A DNA stretch of 64,000 nucleotides from Cucumis sativus (lineage: Eukaryota; Streptophyta; Magnoliopsida; Cucurbitales; Cucurbitaceae): assembly GCF_000004075.3 (NCBI RefSeq), contig NC_026655.2, positions 6,944,001 through 7,008,000 of the forward strand, read 5' to 3'. The notes below the pieces were generated by a model. The model was not told where the DNA came from. It was given only the letters and a program-made list of their open reading frames with translations, and searched no databases. Position numbers and translations under genes: made by a program. Positions 53,401 through 64,000 of this stretch are shown piece by piece; position 1 is the first letter of the stretch, and the number at the start of each line of letters is the position of its first letter.

Positions 53401-55889
53401 TGACAATTGTTTCAACCCATTTGTAATTCCTTATTTCCGCGTAGCATTTCAAAATTATTCCTTTCGATAACGTTTTATTTATAATTGTAGTTTTTTTCTT
53501 TTTACTTTTTGAAGAGAAAATAACATCTATGAGCTGTCGTGATCCTATGAGAGTCTTTTTCTTAGTTAGCTATAATGTTCCAATGCAATTCTTTCTTTAA
53601 CGTCGCAAATCAATTATTTCTTTAAATCTAATTTACTACATAATCAACATGTAAACCACACAACATTCAATTAAGCTTTGGTAAATATTCAACCATAGCT
53701 CAATATTCTTGAAAGTGTTAATTACTTATCTCTTTAATAATACAGTTCAATTCCTCATGCTTAATCTTTGAAAAATGAATAAATAAATCAAATTGATATG
53801 TTGTCATATATATATATATATAAACCAATTTAATTTGAAACCAAAATGGAGAATTAATTAAAATTTAATTCATCCATATTTTGTAATAGCAAATAATTAG
53901 AATAACAATGAAGATTTTGGCATATTATTAAGAGACTAATAATTCATAAATGCACACAGCTTTCAAAGTATTGGAAGTTGGAACAAATTGTTTATGTATT
54001 TTCACATTCACCAAAAATGTTTTTGCATAAATGTCTAAAAAATAAAGCGATGGAAATTGGTGAATTCGAGGATGTTTGTCTTCCACTTCTTTAAGTATTG
54101 AAAAAGAAAAACTTCTTCTTCCCTCAATATTCTTATCATAATATATTCAAACTTTCAAACAAAATAAGAAACGACAAACTTCCATATTCCAAAATCAAAA
54201 CCACACTCATATTTCATTTTCATTTCCCACTTTATTTTCATCCACTTTTCAAACTACCTTTTTACTACACATACAATCATTTACATGTGTGAGGGTTGTT
54301 GCTGTGTACAATTAGGTAAAAAATAATGTGTTTAAATATATTAAAATGAATCAAAATATCATAATCTATCTACGATGGACTGCAATAGATCAAGATAGTC
54401 AACTATCGTGATATTTTTTCATACTGAAAAATATTTTTTCATTTAAAATAATTTATCAATTTTACTATTTTCATTATTCTTTTTCCTCTTTTCTGGATAA
54501 TGTGAGGGAAGATTTAACCCTCTGATCTCGTGCTTAAACATATTTTATGCTAATTGAGTATATTTTCACTTTCACATTTTGTAGATAGTCTTTTTTTCTT
54601 AGTTACATAAGTGGAGATTTAACCCTCTAATCTCAAGAGCTATTGAGTAATGTTTTTCCTTTCACACAACGTCGAGATAATCTACCTAACCATTTTAAAC
54701 CAATTAACATTATGTTTATCCACTCTCCATCCTCTAATTCATTTCAAAACATAAAAAAAAAAAAATCAAACGAAAATTATCTATAATATTAACAGAAACA
54801 TATTTGAAAAGAATGGTAAGAAAGAAAGGAATAAATATAAAATATAGATAGACAAGACAAAACTATTGAAAATATTTCATCCGCTACATTTGTAAATAAG
54901 TTAACTCATTTTCCATTATTTGAAAACAATCCTAACTTGATTATTTTAAGCGTGATAAATGCATTATATTCTTGATCAGATGATCAAACACGTTATTAAA
55001 CTAGAAAAAGTAATTCAATATGTGGATTATATTGCTATCATCAAATAAAAAAAGTAATCCATATTGATTAAATGATTATCGTCTAATCTAAAAGCTTCAA
55101 TTGCAACTAATCTTATACTTAGAAGGTTAATATCAATTCTCAAGTATATGCATGAAAATGGGGGGATTGCCAATAACATTGTCTATATGGTTATGTTGCA
55201 CACAAATTATAGTAAAAGACAACTTAGTGCAATATAATGCCTTGTTTTGTGCTGCAAAGGCACAAGCTTTCATAATTGATGTCAATCAAGGAAACCCCTT
55301 TATTTTTTTTTTTTTTTCCATTCATAATTTAAATAACATTCTTTGGAAACATCCATCTCTTTTAGACCATATTAAATTATTTCCCATGTACTTGTATTCT
55401 AAATTTTTATTTTATCTTTTGTTTGTATATATATTTATATATATATATATATATGAGCTTTTCGGATTGATTTCCAATATTTAGATGTCAAAAAGATCTA
55501 TCTAACATCAAAACTTAGACCAGTGACGATCACCATAAATTGAACTGAGTCAGACTTTTTTAATCAAAGTTGTACCTCTGTTTACTACTAGGTCATGACG
55601 GGTTGATATTTTATGTTATATTATTCGATAAAAATGTATATGAGACAAAAGTTAAAGTAGATGCAAAATGAGGAATAATAATGATAGAGAACCACCGATT
55701 ATATCTAAAACACAAATATTTTACATCAAAAGTAATTTTGAACCGCAAGAACTTAAAAAGCCTATCCAAACATATAATAAGTTCTTCTCATAATTCTCTT
55801 ACCTACACAGATCAAAAGAATCATTTGATTTCTTCTATCTCTCATATGTTACAACTTGAAAAATTAATTGATCACAATCACTAGCTCAA
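53401..55889. other. Intergenic, AT-rich
   Basis: Contains AT repeats (53808-53822, 55436-55454) and a weak MITE-like stretch near 54320-54480 (ctatctacgatgg.. with 'gatagtcaactatc'). Short open frames here have no recognisable features. No gene seen. Confidence 0.5.
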
Positions 55890-57660
55890 TCAGAACACAC
55901 ACTTTGATTTTTCTCTAATGATATGGCTTTTGGACTCATGGCTTTCATCTCTTCTTTTACCTGCATTTCCATTAGAAGTGCAACCAAAAGGAGTCTCTCT
56001 TAAAACTTTACTGATCATAGTGTGACAGAACAAATCTATAGGGCTATCTTGCTTGGAAATACGAGATTTGATTGCTCTTCTACATGGAAATTTTGGGTTT
56101 TGTGCCAAATGCTTCAAAGTTTCGTTAGATAGCTTACTGTAGTTCAGTGCAGAACAGATTCTGATCTTTTCATCTTCACATAATTCAACATGAACCTATA
56201 TCAAAATCAAAACTTGAGTGTTAGTTCCCTTTTGAAAATAATTAACTTTGGATTTCATGTGAAAAATCCCACATTTTTCATTCAAATTAAATGGAAGCTA
56301 AGTTAGTTTACCTGAAAGTACAAATCAATTGCTTGATAAAGTTTGTCATGAGATTCTCTTGAATGTGACATTGCCATGGCTAAAGCACTAAACTTGGAGG
56401 CCTTTAGATGTGAATCTGGAGCTACTTCCATCAGGTATGAATCTATCAATTTAGTAACTTTCCCAAAATTACAAAGCTGGAACAAGAATAGTTTGGATTC
56501 AATCTGGAAGAACTTTAAAAGCCTTAGAACCAAATTCACATCATACACATAATCCTTTCCACGGGGAGCAGGAATAAGCAAATGGCTCACTGTCACTTGA
56601 TCCAACTGTGAACCCATCAAAACCTCTAGTTTATGTTTAGATTTTCTACTTATCTTCAAGCTCAGACCTACTTGATATATATCAAACAAGCCATCACAAG
56701 AAAAAGAATTCTGGTGATCAAGCAAACAGAGCAAATTGATAACTCCTTGAGTGATTCTCCGCTGTTGAGCTGGTTCAGAATGACAAGGTCTTGATTTTCT
56801 ATAGAAAAATAGAAACTTGCTGATTATCTTGTGGTCAAAATTATGAGAAACCATCATTTTTATTAGTTTATGGATCAAGTCAATATTCAAGAACACCAAA
56901 TCTTGAAACCACCAAGTTGTTCTTGTGAACTTGCTGGAACTATCATGGCTTCTTGTGTCGTAAGAATAACGAAAACTAGTGCTAGTAGAAAAAGATGAAC
57001 AAGTACTTTCATAACTAGTAAAACCAAGCCTGCTTATGAGGGAATCCAGAAGTTTTTTAACCAAAGATGAATCTTTCCTGATTGAAGCACAAATTTGGTA
57101 CTGTTTCAAGGCTAATAAAAGCTCAGGCCAGCTCCAAAAGTTCAGCCCTTGAAGCAATTTTTTGGTTTCAGCTATCAAGTGAGTCTCGGCAGAGTCAGTA
57201 GGACATTCCAGCTCCAAGAACCTGGCTGCATAGTGAAGAAGGATTATGTTAGATGGGGTGATTTCAACTCTTCCACCATTGTAGCAAAACCTTGCAATTT
57301 GTTCAAAGCCTTCAGGACCTCCTGGAAATCCATGTAAGACAATTTTCAAACCCCTTGATACATCTGTGGTTGTTCTTATTAACTTCCTTAGCCTACCAGA
57401 GAAAGAAAGAATGATTCTCTGCAAATTTCAATTGCAAGAGGCTGATGTTAGAATAGACCAATGAATGGTACAACAGTGGAGTAATCATGGAAAACTTTTG
57501 AGGAAGTTTTAAGAGAAATGCTTTTGCTTTTCTTACTTTATTGGAAATAGAAACAAAGAGGAATATCAATACAATAATATATATAAGTTTAATATACCTT
57601 GTCCACCAAAAAAGTTGCTTCACCATTGACATCTACTTCAAGATCACAACACACTCCCAT
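55890..57660 (-). CDS. BTB/POZ and NPH3-type domain protein
   Basis: Three exons on the minus strand (57660-57598, 57418-56312, 56195-55890) join in phase to give 491 residues. The N-terminus MGVCCDLEVDVNGEATFLVDK starts a BTB/POZ fold (RIILSFSGRLRKLI, GFEQIARFCYNGGRVEIT, LHYAARFLE). It is followed by an NPH3-like domain (NFWSWPELLLALKQYQ, RRITQGVINLLCLLDHQ, VSHLLIPAP, EKIRICSALNYSKLSNETLKHLAQNPKFPCR). NRL-family proteins act as plasma-membrane adaptors, often with CUL3 ligases or phototropins; this member resembles the little-studied At3g22104/At1g50280 branch. Partners cannot be read from sequence. Confidence 0.88.
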
Positions 57661-58659
57661 CCTTCAAAACAATATGAAACATAAAAACCCATATGAACTC
57701 ATTCAACTTCAGAAGATTTGAATTTGGAAAGAGAGGAACTCTTGAGATACTGGAAAAAATGAGAATCCTAAAGAGTTGGCATGCAAGAAAAGGAAAGTGG
57801 AAAGAAAAAGGGGAAAAGTTGGGGAAGAATTCTCTTTGAATCTTCTGTTGTAACTTCACTACAAAGTTAGTACAGTTCAACTTTTCTTTTCCCCTTCTCT
57901 TCCTATGGTGCTTCATACAACATAAATCCTGAATTAAGATAGATTGAACAACATGTCCTTAACTTCCATGAGGATTCTTCTGAGAAACCTTGGGTTTATC
58001 AAACACTAGTACCAAGAAATAGAGACAAAAGACAGAGCTTAAAAGTTAAAGTTCAGAACCCAAGAAGCTGATGTGAAGTGGTAGTATAATTCCAATGTGA
58101 CGTTTTGTTAGCAAATGGGATTTGACCTAATAATTTAAATTCAGTGCGGCCTTTTACCGGTACATAAGCCACCAATTCGTGGATAGTGGTGGTTAGGCTC
58201 TTTGGGTGGATAATGGATCCCACACCTTTGAAAGTTTGAACTGTTGAGTCCTTTTAGTGGAAGCCAGACTAATGATCATTTCCTAGTTGGTTTATACAAA
58301 CACAAATTATTGATAGGAGATAATTCATTCTTTTAGTGTATAGTTAACGAAACTCTTAAACATTGTGATTATTGTAATAACAAAGACAAACAACAAAACT
58401 ATCACTCTGCAGTACTACTTTATAATAAACATTCTTCAGTGAGAAAAAACCATAAAGTCTTCGCCATGAAAATTAATGAAGCAGCTGTTCGTGTATCACT
58501 GTCTCAATACAATCATTTTCACCATATAGCAAAGCCAAATAACAAACTAAAAGTTTCCAACTTCTTTTTGCTTATTGCGTTTGTTCCCTCCCCACCCGTT
58601 TCTTTCTTTCTTTTTTTGTTTCTTTTTTCCTTTTCCCATGACCCAGAACGGTTGATTTT
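57661..58659. other. Intergenic: promoter of BTB/NPH3 gene, 3' flank of eIF4B-like gene
   Basis: No further gene recognised. A poly-T/TTTC run lies near 58598-58636. Confidence 0.5.
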
Positions 58660-61600
58660 TTAATAACCATTGATTTGAGGTCTAGGGGATGGCCCCATTA
58701 GCCGTGAAAAAGGCATCTGAGACCGGCCTGGCAGGTTCCTTTGACTGGGAACCCTATCAGGCACGTTTGAATCGGAGACTGATCTAGAGAAGGCTTGAGC
58801 CAGCTCAAGTGCTGAAGCTACTTTCCCATAACGCATGCCGCCAGTGTTTGGGGAGGCAGGTTTTGGCTGCTCAGCAGGCTTGCGCCAAGTCTCTGGTGAA
58901 GGTGGTCGCTCCTGCTGCTGCTGTTTATCAGTTTCTCTGTTCTTCCTTCGATTATCACGGAAATTCCTCCTTTGCATCTCTGGATCTGCCCTGTTATCCT
59001 TCCGCTCCCCTTCCTTGCCTATCCTTCGATCAAAAGGTGGATTATCCACCTTTCCAGTCTGATGCACAGGAACAGGAGGTCCTTGAACCCGTTCCGTCCT
59101 TGAAAAATTTTCGTCAGTCCTTCCAACAACAAAGAGTAACGTTATGCATGAACAGTTATTTTCACTGAAAGCTTCTTTTCCCTTACCATTTTTGTTCTCT
59201 TTTGTTGGGTGGGGGGAGTGAGGGTTAGAGGGGAAGGAGAGAGAGTTGCAATATATTCAAAAACAGCGTAGAATACCTTTCAGAATGTTGGACAAGATCA
59301 TTGTTGTTAACTGTGGTATTGTCAACCCCTCGTTCCTTCAGAACCTGAGGAAAGCACAAATCTTATCATCTAATGGGGAAGATGAGACCACAAAGAACAC
59401 GCCATAAAATAGGGGTATATCGGTAAAACTATTTATTTGAAAGCCAATAAAGAAGTACAGGACACTTAACTAATTAAGTCATTTATTGACTGCATAGTCT
59501 AGTTGAGAAACAACAAAAGAAGGAATACTCTCATTATTCAATAACCGCACAGAGCCATCAAAATGACACAAAGCTGACACCCAAAAACTAAAGATATAAC
59601 TCACCTGCTCCCGTGGGCGAGCACCACCAAACAAAGCAATCCTGCACAAGGCACAAACATTTACCTCCTATCAGCAAGGTAAGTAGCATTAAAAATTCCC
59701 CAATGGTAGTCATAAGCAAAAAAAAAAAATCAAATTTACACGTCAGAAATAGACTATTCCACTCCAGGCAAATACAGAAAAAAAAATCCCCCAATGGTAA
59801 TAATAAGCAAAAAATTTCAAATTTACACGTCAGAAATAGACTCCCACTCCAGGAAAATACAGAAATATGGAAACACAAGTGTTCTGATCAACCGAATTCT
59901 GTTATTACACGAGCTCATTTTTGTGGATTTGATGGTTACAACTTACAAATTCAAGATTCAAATGTTAACTTACAGAAGTAAACCCATTGGCTAAGCAAAC
60001 AAAAACAAAATTTACAGCCTGTTCACATCTCAATATTACAAGAAGTTCCACAGAAAAACACAATGTTTGGCTCATGGATTAAGTCTGTTCTCAATGAGAA
60101 GTCATGAGGCTGGGATTCATAAAGAACACAATGAAAAATAGCGATCCAAAATGGAAAAAGTAGCCTAAGACTAAGAGTTAAGACCCAACTTCTTCATCAA
60201 ATTCCAAACATTTTTCTCAAGTACACTCTTTTCTTTTAGTCGAGCCAATATTTTCCAACTTGATAGCACCAAATACTTTGTCACGGTTGACACTAAAGTA
60301 TACTCTTTCCTTTTAGTCGGTGTTATTCTTCTACAATTCTCCAACTTCATAGCCCCAACATGTGTTTGTTGCCTAGACTGGTACTTTCATGTTTCAGAAT
60401 ATGACTAACCAACATGCTGACTAACAATTACAATCAACTTGATTGAATTTTGCAAATTTTCTACTGTAGTACCTCAACATTACATAAGCGTGTGAGGCGT
60501 TCAAGAATTTGTCTTCTTTTTTGCTTAAGGCTAAGATCATTTTTATTGCCTGTATTCTCCAACTTGATAGCCCCAATTATGCATTGTTGGCCAGACTAGA
60601 TCACTGATATTTAAACCAAGTGACAAACATAATTTGAAAAATTAACCTTCTATAAAACTCAAGGACACAGTTGGAACAAATCTAGAAAAATCAATCCTTT
60701 TATCTTATACCAAGAAGGTAGCATTATGTAAGATCCAAATGGAGTTAAGATTTCACAATAACAAAACAGAAAATGACCAGAAGGTCTACATGAGAAAATT
60801 TGCATATTTTCACTTGAATCAATAGGCATAATAAACTATCATGCCATTAGGCAAATTTACATTTTCCAGACAAGATGTGGTATTCATACATCAATGCAAT
60901 TGAGAAATGCTCATATAAATGAAGAAAAATTGAATGGGAATGGAGGAAGTGCTCTTGAAACAAACCAACAATGAATGAACTTATTATGGAAACCACGAAT
61001 AAACAAACAAAGTACTTAATTGGAATGATTAGCCTTTAGTTAGCCCCTCACGGAGCACTTAGTGATATGATTGAGGAGTTCCTCCTCCATCTTATGAAAA
61101 GTTAGGGTATGTGCTTTGTTGAGAGTATTTCAGGGGAGAGAAATAATAGAATCTTTAAAAGGTTATAGAGGGGCTATTTTGATGTTTGGTCAGTTATAAA
61201 TTTTAAATTCTCTTTAGAAGTCAGTGAGTTCCTTTTGTAATTAATCATTAGTTCTCATTTTGTTAAATTGGACGCCCTTCCTCTAGGGTGCTCCCTTTTG
61301 TTGGCTACAAAAGACTACAAAACTTGAGCAAATGCAACTAAACAAATAAGTTCCTATTATATCATTAATATACATCTTCAAAATGAATAGGAAAGCAGAA
61401 ACAGAAAAGAAAATAAGGGATTATTGTCAAAAATTGCAGTTCAAGTTACAAACCTGTCTCTCCCAGCATTTCCTTCCGATTGTTCAATGAGTTGAGACCG
61501 AGGCTTCAGATTCAATTTTGGACGCTCAATTCCATCCTTCCCACTCTCAGAACCAGCTGAACTAGGTTTCACATAATTTGAATTTCCATACATTTCATTC

Positions 61601-63014
61601 ACATTGTCAGGAGAAACAGCATCGGGAATTATCTGGCATTCAAATATTCAACAGTATAACAAGGATCAGTAATTAATTGTAAAATCTAAAGGAAGGTGTA
61701 CACAATCACAAATGAATTGTTCATACCTGGGTATGATCAACTGTATTTGGTTCTGAACCAGCCAATGGCTTTGTTCTTGGAAGTAATTTCAACTTTGGGC
61801 GTTCTGATACTAATGAACTCACAGGAGGATGCAAATCAGATCCACGTCCACCAGACATTTGATTAGGATCAGAGTGTTGGACTACAGCAGCATCCACTTT
61901 AGAAGATCTCTCTTTTACAGGATGATACTTAGGGACTACGAGCCTGTCATGCTCTGATAAATCTTGTCTATGTCCCTCAGTTCCATCATCTACGCTAATT
62001 TCTCTTTCTGCATGCCTAGCTAATGAAGCATCACGATGTTCCCTACTATACAATCCATCCACCCTGTCAAAGGAATTACCATAACCCTTTGGCTGAGCTT
62101 TAACATCTAGTTCGGTAGATGCGGCAACAACAACATCAGTTTGATAATGAAGAGACTGTTTTGACTGCCACCTCCCTGAAGACACCTTTTCAAGAGCACT
62201 AGCATGAGCAAGCTTTGAGACAGCACTCGGTCCATCCCAAGTAGAATGTGAATTTTCACTAAGCCCCGAAGCCACCTCCTTCCTTGCTTGCCAAGCATTT
62301 GGATGAGCCCCAGAAAAAGCCATCCCACTACCGCCACCTGAATTCTGAGAAGCAACCCCTGATTGTAGGGCGTCACCAACCCTCCCTGCGTACGAATGCA
62401 CCGCACCAGGAGTTGGAAACTGCGACATCGGAGCAAACCTCCTCCCACTTGATTCATATTCAGGCTTCAACTCAGAGTTACGACTAGGCAGAACCCTAAT
62501 GCTCTCGTCGCTAATAGTTCGCCGCGGAGGAGTTACACCACCTAAAGGCTTCCTTTCATCCTCATCGAAATTCCGACCAATGTGTGCAGCAGAAGCAAGA
62601 AATGGCGTTTTGTCATCAAAATGCCTGGTTGCCGGTGATGAATGAGGCCTAGACCGATGGTCCGACCTGTTCATTGGGTTCCCCCACGATGTAGGACGAT
62701 CGAAACTAGTCCGATCCGAAGGTCTAACCGTTCTTAAAAAAAGATTTAAAAAAAAAAACAACAATAAAATCAGCCAAATTACAGTAGCAGATCTAGTTGC
62801 AAATCAATAACTGGGATCTAGTCCCGATAAATAGAGTGTATATGAGAAAATAAAAAAGAGATGATTAAAGTAAGAAGAAAAAAAAAAAAAAAGGAAAGAA
62901 GAAGGGAGAGACATACAGGCCAGGAGCAGAGGGGAGAGGAAGATCAGTAGGGATAGAGCCGCCATGGAAGTCCTTGAGGGTCATAGTATTACCAGTGAGT
63001 TTCTTCTTCGACAT
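58660..63014 (-). CDS. eIF4B-like / translation initiation factor-related protein
   Basis: Six exons on the minus strand (63014-62917, 62732-61727, 61632-61454, 59641-59605, 59344-59277, 59119-58660) join in phase to give 615 residues. The N-terminus reads MSKKKLTGNTMTLKDFHGGSIPTDLPLPSAPG, then the conserved VRPSDRTSFDRPTSWGNP. Most of the rest is low-complexity and charged, so probably disordered. Two matching motifs, ERPKLKLLPRTKP and ERPKLNLKPRSQ, recall the RPKLxLxPR motifs of plant eIF4B. The C-terminal part is rich in Arg, Asp and Gln, then GGMRYGKVASALELAQAFSRSVSD. No RNA-binding fold was recognised. A role in translation is inferred from this resemblance only. Intron 3 is 1.8 kb. Confidence 0.82.
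59697..59870. repeat. Tandem duplication inside intron 3 of the eIF4B-like gene
   Basis: A unit of roughly 85-90 bases occurs twice: each copy has 'ccccaatggta', a 'aagcaaaaaa' run, 'aatttacacgtcagaaatag', 'ccactccagg' and 'aaatacagaaa'. The copies differ by few bases and in A-run length. Confidence 0.85.
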
Positions 63015-64000
63015 GGCTGGGAATCCAATGGGAACCCTAATAATTAGTGGTAGAAATTGTTGAATTGAGAGAAAGATAAAATATATGAAGGAGGAGGAAG
63101 AGGAGGAGGAAGAGAAAGCCCGCAAATCGCTAGAGATGAATGGGTGTTATTGCTTGAGCACTAATTTTGCGTATCTCTCTCTGTGTGTTGGATTCAACTC
63201 CAGGCCAGCCGGGACTTTTCCCCCTTTTCCTTCTCTTCTTCTCACTGCCCTCTCTCTCTCTCGCTCGCTCGCTCCCTCGCTCGCGGACCAGAACAAACAC
63301 ACCATCACCTTCCTTCTTTTCGTGCGTTCGCCGCCTCCTAAACACACTTTTGGACCCTCCCATAATAAACCTCGGCCCAATAAGAATCCCCTACTCCTCA
63401 ATTCTTTTCTTAGGCCCAAGCCCAAGACCAACTAAGAATTTGCCATGCACATAACACATATTTTTTAATCCCTAAGTTGCCCTTGGTATGGTCACTTTTT
63501 GGAGTACTATGACTATGAAATTGTATTATCATAAATTCTCACTACAACTCTACAAGTCTAGAAGTACAATCTAAATGAGTTATGAGACTTTAACATATGA
63601 ATTCAAAACATACCCATATCTTTCCCCTATTTTGAATTTTGAATCAATGATCCCATATTTATTTTCATTTGATTTAACAATTTTAAAATATATTATATAT
63701 ATATTTTTTAATTAATCAATCTTTAAATTATTTATTACCATATTTATGTAGTTCTTAATTATTTTCATCTATTCTCTATTTATTCAATTTTTTCCCCAAA
63801 TATTTGTTTCAATCTTCTTATAAGATTCTTTTTCATTATCTTTATGTTCTTTTTTGTAATATAATTGTTTATACCATCTATACTTTCTAAAAAGTTTTCA
63901 TCTAGGATGTAATTTCAATTAACCTATTTAAATTAAATCTCTATGTTATTAAAGAAATTTTTTAAAAATAGTAAATTTTACAAAATATTTACAATATATA
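63015..64000. other. Upstream region of the eIF4B-like gene
   Basis: Near the gene is a purine-rich leader on the minus strand: GAGGA repeats at 63089-63112 on + and a CTCT/CGCT run at 63247-63289 that reads GAGA/AGCG on the gene strand. Beyond 63430 the DNA is very AT-rich. The last ~45 bases begin another subfamily A MITE-like end (TTTTTTAAAAATAGTAAATTTTACAAAATATTTAC), cut by the window edge. Confidence 0.55.

Noticed and set aside
54098-55484. Several open frames of 60-110 codons in 53.4-55.9 kb
   Set aside because: AT-driven composition, no domains, no plausible splice structure.
61020-61330. Possible LINE or gene fragment in intron 3 of the eIF4B-like gene
   Set aside because: A few phrases looked element-like, but no conserved motif could be read in any frame.

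Overview
This is a plant nuclear window. Its genes have GT-AG and some GC-AG introns, chloroplast-targeted and plant-only proteins, and AT-rich intergenic DNA full of small transposon-like repeats. Protein resemblance and the style of the short palindromic repeats suggest a eudicot, most likely Cucurbitaceae; that placement is inference and was not tested by search.

Layout, left to right. (1) 1-2757 (+): 3' part of a TauE/SafE membrane transporter gene. (2) 3600-4980: broken Ty1/copia relic. (3) 5724-28242: a tandem cluster of cysteine-rich receptor-like kinases (CRKs: two Gnk2/DUF26 domains, one membrane segment, Ser/Thr kinase), all on +. Three copies have complete seven-exon models (5724-8269, 12121-14666, 18216-20809). 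Three are broken (21401-22275, 23906-26464, 26985-28242). One kinase exon survives as an antisense relic (10503-10672). The first two intact copies sit in a direct duplication of about 3.1 kb. The third has Asn in place of the catalytic Asp of its kinase. (4) 28950-40561 (-): an ILR3-type bHLH iron-homeostasis regulator, a CXXS1 thioredoxin-like gene and a 17-exon minus-end kinesin-14 (ATK1/ATK5 type). (5) 42196-43088 (+): PSBQ of photosystem II, behind a G-box/I-box promoter. (6) 43878-44653 (-): DUF1218 membrane protein. (7) 45877-47440 (+): polygalacturonase, with a broken second copy at 52447-53400. HSA32 (heat-stress-associated 32-kDa protein, 49503-51381, +) lies between the two. (8) 55890-57660 (-): BTB/NPH3-type protein. 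(9) 58660-63014 (-): eIF4B-like, RPKL-motif protein.

Exon joins were worked out by hand. Every intact gene was checked for continuous phase from exon to exon, and each gives a protein of the length usual for its family. No organised operon-like system is present. The most unusual parts are the CRK cluster (duplication, decay, a predicted catalytically impaired receptor kinase, an antisense relic) and an apparent excess of GC-AG introns (6 of about 61).
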